Of a stretch of 64,000 bases of DNA, positions 57,227 to 64,000 are shown piece after piece. The stretch's first letter is position 1. Each line of letters starts with the position of its first letter. The DNA is taken from contig NC_134946.1 of NCBI RefSeq assembly GCF_051020765.1, forward strand, positions 6,189,239 to 6,253,238, read 5' to 3'. The DNA comes from Lasioglossum baleicum. Its lineage: Eukaryota; Arthropoda; Insecta; Hymenoptera; Halictidae. The notes beneath the pieces were generated by a model that made no database searches, was not told the DNA's origin, and saw only the letters and a list, made by a program, of their open reading frames with translations. Made by a program: the position numbers and the translations under genes.

Positions 57227-57418
57227 CACGTTTACTACCACCGTTGCACATACGTGACGTCTATATAGTCTCGCAGTTTACTTAAATATTCAGAGCATAC
57301 TTGAATTTCCTCGTCTAAATTATTTTGACATTTTCTGAAGATTGTTCATTCATTTAGTGACTTACTCTTACTGTAACACTCAAGGTAAGCAACTCAACAA
57401 ATAGTGGTAGCGAACGTA
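57227..57418. mobile_element. piggyBac-like MITE, second copy of the 6615 type
   Basis: CACGTTTACTACCACCGTTG follows TTAA (57223-57226), and GTGGTAGCGAACGT closes it at about 57403-57416. The right TTAA has decayed (TATATT). Confidence 0.6.
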
Positions 57419-57614
57419 TATTGTTTAGGTATAAAAGCTTCTAATTTATTAAAATTCGAATCGAAACTCAGAAATCGATTCTTGATACTTGAAATAATAT
57501 ATCATCGTATATTTACCGTTTCGTGTGTGATATGGGAAAATATTAGAAAATCATTACAGCATTATTTGAAAACGCAGACAATGTAGAGATATCTCCAAGA
57601 CATACAATAATGAT

Positions 57615-57761
57615 TAGACTGCGGATCTTTATACAGATTAAAAATGTTTTGCATTAATTGTGGGAAGCAGAATTGATTTCATGAATTTTTAATTATGAAT
57701 GTTTAAAATCTTTTACTGTTTAAATTTCATCCAACCAATTTCTTCATAAATGCATCTGGTA
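57615..57761 (+). mobile_element. hAT-type MITE, type A, 147 bp
   Basis: TAGACTGCGGATCTTTATAC at the left. The right end is decayed (ATAAATGCATCTGGTA). The flanks ataatgat (57607-57614) and ataatgta (57762-57769) agree at 6 of 8. Confidence 0.75.
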
Positions 57762-57769
57762 ATAATGTA

Positions 57770-58712
57770 TTTTCAGGTGATTAAAAGCAATGTGAAAAAG
57801 CAGGTGAGAAAAGCAAGAATTAATATTTTTTTATTAATTTCACTGTTCGAGAAACGTGGAATTCTTTCTAGCGCATCAACAAGAACTCGTTCGTTCTTCT
57901 AAACAAAACCGCAGGCTTTAATTAACAACCGGTTGTTTATTTTTTATTGTTCACCGTGAAAACATTTAGCCAGAACTTTTCTTCCGTTTTATTTTTGTTT
58001 CGGACCAGGAAAAAGCTTTATTTCTGAAACTCGTAGCGCGGTGGGTAATGATAAACGACCGCAACTGCGTGAAACCGTAAAGTGTATTTCATGCGTCGAG
58101 CAGTTCTGCCTGGAAATTATCGCGAATGTGTCGCGAACACTGCCACCCCACAACCTCCCCCTCCCACCGTAAGAACCGCAAACATAACGTAGTTTTATTG
58201 CAGTCACAATTTCGGCGGTACGAACATCCAAGTACGCCAAGTTTATCTAAGTGAGTTCTCTCCGCCTTTACTGAGAAAACAGCTATTGTATTGCTTCTGG
58301 TAAGCGCATGCAAAATGAACCAGCCCCGATGATTTTTTAATCCGTCGACGCGGCACGGAGCACTAAAAGCGACTATTTCATATTACTGTATAAGAAGAAT
58401 ACATTTATTGCGAGTTTAAGTGATCTTTGTAATAATTAGGAAATTAAGAAATGCTAGAATATAAAATTCGATAGAGTTTAGTACGATTTTCATATTGTAT
58501 TCCACATCTACAAAGGCTGGTATTCGTTTTGCACTCCAAATTCAACCTTATACAAATCAATTTCATCTTTTTGTAAATCAGTTTCACCCTTTCGCAAATA
58601 TACTTCACACATTATTTAGATTAAATTGTATATTTATATAGTGGATAATGGGGTGGTCACTGTTGTTTTGGGACATTTTTTTATTAGTAACATGCTATTG
58701 TTATGGAGAAAT
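57770..58712. other. Non-coding, CpG-rich at 58000-58360, with a repeat at 58641-58702
   Basis: The GC-rich part has overlapping minus frames of 74-83 codons without domains. 58641-58702 is the partner of 55449-55512. Confidence 0.4.
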
Positions 58713-58879
58713 TAGCAGGGTGAAATATAAAACAATGAAATATTAGAAAAATCTAACAATAGTGTTACGTTGTTGTCAATGTAAAAACGCCATTAAATGA
58801 TGAAATTAATTGTTATTTAGCTCTTGCTTCCCACAAATGGTGCAGAACATTTTTATTTTGCATAAGGATGCGCAGTCCA
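58713..58879 (-). mobile_element. hAT-type MITE, inverted, left end decayed
   Basis: The right side CTCTTGCTTCCCACAAATGG then TTTTGCATAAGGATGCGCAGTCCA is the inverted type-A 5' end. GGGTGAAATATAAAACAATG at the left matches the inverted 3' block. No target duplication is visible. Confidence 0.65.
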
Positions 58880-60196
58880 TCTGTAACTAATTAATCTATA
58901 CTGGCTGTTATATAAAATAAATACTGTGAAATCATATGCATATACAGGGTGGCCAGTTTTAATCTATAAATGCAAATTCCTCGGACACTATGTACTAATA
59001 TAAAAGTAAGGAGAATGTATTTATTCCGAGTTTCAGTGAGTTTAATAATAATAAATGCCCAAATTTATATTAGGTTGATGCAAGAATAATTACGGGCTCT
59101 CGTAAAACGAAGTGACCAACTAATTCATGACTTTGTATCGTTCGATGACGAAAGAGTCGCCCGCGACAGTTCGAAATTTCTTTGCCGACAATTTCGAAAA
59201 AGGAGCACGTTTTTGCCACATTCGTGACGACGCGCGACACGGTGTAGGGAAGAAAACGTGGTCCACGTTTTCCGCCAACGAATAACTCGGAAAAAGTCAA
59301 GAACTCTGCGAGGTTTCACGAAATATGTCAAACAGGGATGAGAAATATTGACTTCAATATTTACAGAGGCGAATCTTGGGATCCAAGTGCACCCTATCGG
59401 AGGCATACATATATCTTCTTCGATCCGCGTACTCGGAAAGGGAAATCTTGTTACCTTCTGTCACATGCTGACTTTATGCTGTGTCCAATTTGGGGGATGA
59501 ATATAATAAATTCTTCCATGAATTCACAATACTAATCAATTGCACAATTCTATAACAAAGTATACTTTTCGTTTCATTTGATATTAATTAACCTTATTTC
59601 ACCGTGCTGCCCCAGAATAAATTTAATTAAATATGTATGTATTTAATTCGTTGGAGAGAAATTAAACCGTATAAATTATTATCGCAATTTATTTGTTATT
59701 TCATAAATATATTTCCTGCTAGAAAAGTAAAGATATTATAAATAAGAGACAAGCATTATGAAAATAATAGAAAATAATAAAATGTTTATGTGTTGTGAGA
59801 TTATTTTTAAGGAAATTAATATCCTACTTTGAATATAAATACATGAATTTATTTGTATTAATCTGTACATGCATATATGTGTGTGTACAGCGTAAATAGT
59901 ATTTTAAAAGTATCTCGGATTATTTGAAGATGTCTGAAAAAGTCCTTCTATACGTACATAATAGTTAACAACATAACGAAGCATCGATGTTAAACAATTA
60001 CCGACAATTAATTTAGAGAAAACAATTAATTTACTTCTTTAACAATATCGTTGACGTTAATGAAAATTTGCAAATACTTCGTGCAACAAAAATTTTTTGT
60101 GGATTTATTTGTATAAATTTGAAATATGATTTAATTATTCTTTTACTGCCCATTTGTTGAAATTAGTATGTTTTATTCTAATTAATCACGTGTGTA
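58880..60196. other. AT-rich stretch with a mariner end at 59070
   Basis: ACAGGGTGGCCAGTTTTAAT at about 58946 resembles a lone MITE end. TTAGGTTGATGCAAGAATAA at 59070 is a mariner-type left end without a visible partner or transposase. 59100-59420 is GC-richer with minus frames of 76-93 codons and no domain. 59560-60190 is very AT-rich. Confidence 0.4.
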
Positions 60197-60354
60197 TTGG
60201 GTTGGAACAAAAGTTTGAAAGATTTATTCATAAGTTTATTTAATAAGATGCTAGGTTACCTCAAACATTGCAAACAAGTAATAGAACATAATGGAAAATA
60301 CATTATTGAATAAACCTATGAATAAATATCTTAATTTTATCTTTGAATTTTACT
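60197..60354 (+). mobile_element. mariner remnant
   Basis: It starts TATTGGGTTGGAACAAAAGT at about 60197. Codons near 60275-60303 give QVIEHNGKYIIE then a stop, the C-terminal end of a mariner transposase. The body of the gene is deleted. Confidence 0.65.
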
Positions 60355-60592
60355 AGGTTGGAGGGGAAGTTCTGTCGTATTTTAAATAAGTAGGTAATTT
60401 TGCTTATAAATCGAAAACACATGTTGCTAGCGAGTCATTGGGAAACAGGAATTTATAGTTTATCTGAAAGGTGGCAACAAGTTGTTACAAACAATGGAAA
60501 TTATATCGTTGAATAATATTAAACATATATTTTTATAAATTGATTAAAATGTTTTCATTAAAAACGCTATGAACTTTCGTTCGAAACCGGTA
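60355..60592 (+). mobile_element. mariner remnant, second copy
   Basis: It starts TAGGTTGGAGGGGAAGTTCT and closes with AACGCTATGAACTTTCGTTC, the inverted terminal sequence. It is internally deleted and keeps only the end of the transposase gene. Confidence 0.7.
60424..60516 (+). pseudogene. mariner transposase C-terminus
   Basis: LLASHWETGIYSLSERWQQV then VTNNGNYIVE and a natural stop. This matches the last 30 residues of mariner transposases (GIxxLPERWQxVIxxNGxY). The catalytic DDD region is absent. Confidence 0.85.
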
Positions 60593-61317
60593 GATATTAT
60601 TTCCCAGCAAATATAATAGTTCTCCCGTCGAAGGTTAGAACACGTCGAATGAAAACGGCGCTGGATTACCAGAGAAACGAGCGAATATCCTTCGAAGGGG
60701 ACAGGAAAGTTCGCGGACGTTTAACTTCTCTGCTCTTCTTCGGTATCTATGGCACTCGTAAAGTAGCTCCACAGGAACCGATCGTCCGCCGTTCTGACAG
60801 ATTATAAGGGTGCGCCAACTGCGGGAACTGACGAACCGTCCGACGATATTAGAATCTGATTCAAAACTGAATCGGCCGCTAATGGAATTGACTATTATAA
60901 GTTTGTGTGCCGAGGCTAAAGCTTTGAGCCGCAACTCAGAAGGCTAAGCGAGAGCTGAAAACCATTGCTCAAGCGCAATGGAAACTCTGGTAATGGATAC
61001 CTTCCTTTATTCAAACATCCCCCACACCGATGTTTCTGATTGTTTGCCCTTGCGGTGGTTAATTGGGGTAATCTTTTGGATGACGTGTAACAGTTCCCGG
61101 GGAACGGGAAAATCAAATTCTGCAACTGATTCGTTGATGGATTGTTTGTTCCAAAATTGGTACCATCCCCATTTTTATTAACCATTTAACACTCGGAGAT
61201 ATTTTAACATAGAATATTTCCATTCCCCATGATTTTTTTAAATTTTATGGACACGAAATTGTTATAATATCTCATATACAATACCTAAATGCTTAGTAAT
61301 CGATTAAATTACTGACA
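60593..61317. other. CpG-rich non-coding stretch
   Basis: GC-rich at 60620-61180, with overlapping frames (99 and 89 codons minus, 67 plus) that show no domain. Confidence 0.4.
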
Positions 61318-61319
61318 TA

Positions 61320-61619
61320 CAGTGAGTGTAAAAAGTATTCGTACGGAAAAGTAACGACCTCATTTTTTATAATCAATTAGAAGCATTGTAACTACTATAG
61401 ATCTACAAAACATATATTATGAATTTTCATTAAGGGCCCAAATAAAAAAGTTTTAAGAAATGCCTTTTTTCATTTTTGCATGTAACCTTGTAAATTAAAA
61501 TTTTTGGAAAATCTTGTTTGCATATCATTTCGTAAATCAATACTTGTAATTGATTATAAAAAATCAGGTCGTTTGGTACAATTATACTTTCGTGGTACGA
61601 ATATTTTCGTGGCTCACCG
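61320..61619. mobile_element. Tc1/mariner-type palindromic MITE, family P1, deleted copy (300 bp)
   Basis: TA flanks both ends (61318-61319 and 61620-61621). The left end is CAGTGAGTGTAAAAAGTATT and the right end CGAATATTTTCGTGGCTCACCG. The interior keeps the right-arm P1 sequence (TTTTCATTAAGGGCCCAAAT, GCATGTAACCTTGTAAATTA) but most of the left arm is deleted. Confidence 0.85.
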
Positions 61620-61814
61620 TACATACATAGCTTAAGGATATAATTATACAGTGCCATATACTATAGTTTTCATATCTTGAAACACAATATATTTTCTTTC
61701 TTCTAGGAAAATATGACATTATTCAAAATATTTCCTTACAGCTATTTGTCACTTCATTTTGTTTGTTAAATTAATAGGAAATAGAAGAGTTAGAAAATAA
61801 GGTGGACACATAAA

Positions 61815-61999
61815 AGTTACTGATAAATAAAAGTTTTCTGTGTCATTTTCTAGAAACAGGATATAAATAGGCAATGTTTTCCTTCCTTGATGGTCATCAT
61901 AAGTCGAAAACAGTATACTGATGTTCTTAAACTTATTCAATGTGTTTACTGTTTTATATTCTACCGTCTGGTTTTCGTCATAAATGCATAATATCCCTT
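61815..61999 (+). mobile_element. hAT-type MITE, diverged, right end shortened
   Basis: GTGTTTACTGTTTTATATTC then CGTCATAAATGCATAATATCC is the family 3' block. The left part is only loosely recognisable and the outer TIR is missing. Confidence 0.5.
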
Positions 62000-62145
62000 T
62001 CGACTTTCTTTTAAATAATGAGTTATTCTGAGTTATAATGAGTCATCCTAATAGTTTTTTTTTTAAAGTAACCTTGATATCTTCTTGACGTGTTCATCTG
62101 TCGACAAACTCTTATCGTATTATCGATTGCTTTAAATCCTATAAC

Positions 62146-62309
62146 TACATTGTGGATCATTTCAGGCATTTATAGCAAACTTGAGTAGATAAAATTCTAA
62201 ATTCTTGTAAAATTAAAAAAATTGATGTCAATATATGATTTCTCCTCTATTAAAATCATTGAGGGAAGCAGTAACATTCAATTATTTTGCATAAAGATCC
62301 GCAAGTCTA
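62146..62309 (+). mobile_element. hAT-type MITE, type C, 164 bp, perfect 8-bp target duplication
   Basis: cctataac lies at 62138-62145 and 62310-62317. The right end TTGCATAAAGATCCGCAAGTCTA is clear; the left end (TACATTGTGGATC) is diverged. The type-C interior is present (TTTATAGCAAACTTGAGTAG, TTTCTCCTCTATTAAAATC). Confidence 0.85.
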
Positions 62310-62317
62310 CCTATAAC

Positions 62318-63129
62318 TTTTGTTTGAAACATGTGAGCGTATTGTTTGAAATATAACGGCGATATTTCGGGTGGATAGAGTTCGCGGGACACAACACTGT
62401 ATTCCACCGCATTGCTTATACGCCAATAATAAATGCAGATTCTTCTTCGTGCCGGAATTTGCTAGCCTCTTCTCGTTCGTCGGGGCCTCGAACCCCTGCT
62501 ATCCAGCCCGAGGCAATCGCTGAAGCAATCTCGACTTCTTATTGATTGCAGCTCAAGCAACTCGTGCGTGTAAGGGGCTGAAGCCAGTCGAACGCTATCC
62601 TTGGGATTTTAAAATGGTTCCCTTGAATTGAACAAGGGGACGCTAACGGAAATTATTCCACCGAGGATTGTTTTGAGTCCTGTGACTTTTTCTTTCCTAT
62701 CACATTCTCTGTCCCGTATGAATCGACGTTTTCAAGGGTCGGGTAATCCTCGGTTACTAACATTGCTAACAGTAATACTAGATTTACGTCACTGACCTGT
62801 CAAAATAGCGAATTCTGAATTTACTTTTTCTGATCACGTGTTACAGTAAAAATCAGTGTAACATTCTAAATAAATACATTCGCATCTTCTCACGAATCAA
62901 GTTTAATCGACCGATTATATAGTTGATCAACAAAAGTTGAATGAAATCTGTAGCGAGAACCTTTGTTACAATAGAGTTGATCAACTTTTTAGTAGATCAG
63001 GCAAAAAGTTTCACCCCCACTCAAACTTTATCGTTGAACTGATGAGTCACTAGCCGTTTGTTTTCAAGTTGAAACCAGTCTTGAAACGTGTGAACTTCAA
63101 TTGATTGTCAAGTTCCCTTTGTCAAGTTC
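62318..63129. other. Non-coding, GC-richer at 62370-62640
   Basis: Short inverted words (AGTTGATCAAC) lie at about 62932 and 62985. No domain or terminus was recognised. Confidence 0.4.
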
Positions 63130-63693
63130 CGTTGGGCAACAATTTAAGCAACGATTGTTGCGACGAATATATTTCTACTTCAATCGTTCATCCAAATTAA
63201 CAATTAATCTCCTACTTTAGTCGTTAAAATTGCGGTTAACGAGTGAATACTTATTAATCGTTAATTGGGGATAACAGTTAAATTTCTACTTTAGTCGTTA
63301 ATTGCGATTAACGATTACATTCATTCCAATTGTAATCGTCAATCTGATAATTGTTTAATGATTAACAGCTGAAATTTCGGAATGAAACACGGAATCAAAA
63401 CTATATGAATACTGAAAAAAATGTAAACCGAGTTTAGGTGTACTTGCGTTTGGTCTATAATATACAAACTCTGTTTACGTGCTTTCATGTTTTTTCCCGA
63501 TGATTTCTTTTTTTAATCAACGATTAACGATTAACTTCAACAATTGATTAAAACAGTCTTGGATTTTTCGATGATTTCTTCTTTTAATCAACGATTCACG
63601 ATTAACTTCATCAAACGATTGATCGATTTTTTCATTGTACACATGAATCAATCAATCTTGATTAAAATTCTAATCGATTAATGCCCAACTCTG
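63130..63693. mobile_element. hAT-type element, inverted partner of 29245-29760
   Basis: GTTGGGCAACAATTTAAGC at the left and ATGCCCAACTCTG at the right are the termini. The interior is the reverse complement of the 29.2-kb copy: CCTACTTTAGTCGTTAAA, TTAACAGCTGAAATTTCGGA and TTTTTTTAATCAACGATTAA all have counterparts there. No matching 8-mers flank it. Confidence 0.75.
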
Positions 63694-64000
63694 ATGCTCA
63701 CATATTACTCACAGCGTTGTCAGATGCTGTAGCTAATCAATACACGAAGTGACAATAATATCCGTACACTCTGTTAAATTAATTAAAACCACGACAACCA
63801 TACCAGTATAATAATTTGGCCACCCAGTGTACTGTACGTTCTTGGAAACTGTTCGATGTATCCGTGCAAGGAGATCGCCTACTATATGGACCCCATATTT
63901 TTCCCATAGCATACAATAAGTTTAGGCGAGCCCTTCGACTTTTCAAGTGTTCTGGAATATTAGCGGAGGTAGACAAGAGAAAAAGTCGGGGATACAGAAG
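63694..64000. other. No recognised feature
   Basis: Mixed composition up to the window edge; a 65-codon minus frame (63779-63976) shows no domain. Confidence 0.4.

Noticed and set aside
1..64000. tRNA, rRNA or CRISPR structures
   Set aside because: Looking for tRNA T-arm (GTTCGA-type) motifs paired with an A-box, for rRNA-like conserved blocks and for regularly spaced short repeats gave nothing convincing; the TTCGAA-type hits are parts of transposon ends or isolated.

Overview
The window looks like a non-coding, transposon-rich stretch of an insect nuclear genome, most likely a hymenopteran (ant, bee or wasp). The grounds are an AT-rich background with many short CpG-rich islands, no bacterial gene organisation, and remnants of the element families usual in these genomes: mariner/Tc1, hAT, piggyBac-like, PIF/Harbinger, Ty1/copia and a non-LTR retrotransposon. 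The species is inferred only; nothing here names it. I found no host gene, tRNA, rRNA or CRISPR array that I can defend. The open frames of 60-190 codons are mostly chance frames, repeat artefacts or transposon fragments.

Layout. 0.6-2.4 kb: a pogo/Tigger-like TIR element with a MITE inside it. 4.4-10.3 kb: mariner remnant, TTAA-flanked MITE, several long palindromic MITEs and a chimera of two of them. 11.2-12.1 kb: a 675-bp hAT-type element next to a lone Tc1-like end. 15.4-18.5 kb: a cluster of one hAT MITE family, one copy split by another palindrome. 18.7-20.2 kb: CpG-rich island, then the 3' end of a minus-strand non-LTR retrotransposon. 22-25.5 kb: fold-back elements and two TTAA-flanked MITEs. 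26.8-31 kb: more hAT MITEs and a 516-bp hAT-type element with a perfect 8-bp target duplication. 33.6-41.7 kb: several palindromic MITEs, one split by a Harbinger MITE with perfect 28-bp ends. 43.1-43.8 kb: hAT element with a frameshifted transposase C-terminus. 45.0-45.8 kb: hAT MITE split by a TTAA-type palindrome. 47.7-49.9 kb: broken Ty1/copia pol. 51.1-52.6 kb: two adjacent palindromic MITEs, one split by a hAT MITE. 53.6-55.2 kb: a duplicated GC-rich segment of unknown function. 57-63.7 kb: more MITEs, two mariner remnants and an inverted partner of the 29-kb element.

The main result is a short MITE family (about 120-210 bp, termini TAGACTGCGGAT / ATCCGCAGTCTA) with about 25 copies or fragments. 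Nine copies are flanked by 8-bp direct repeats matching at 6-8 positions, which places it in the hAT superfamily. The other theme is density of long inverted repeats: about a dozen fold-back elements of 200-850 bp, several nested in datable order. The CpG-rich islands between them may be conserved non-coding or exon-proximal DNA of a neighbouring gene, but the sequence alone cannot show this.
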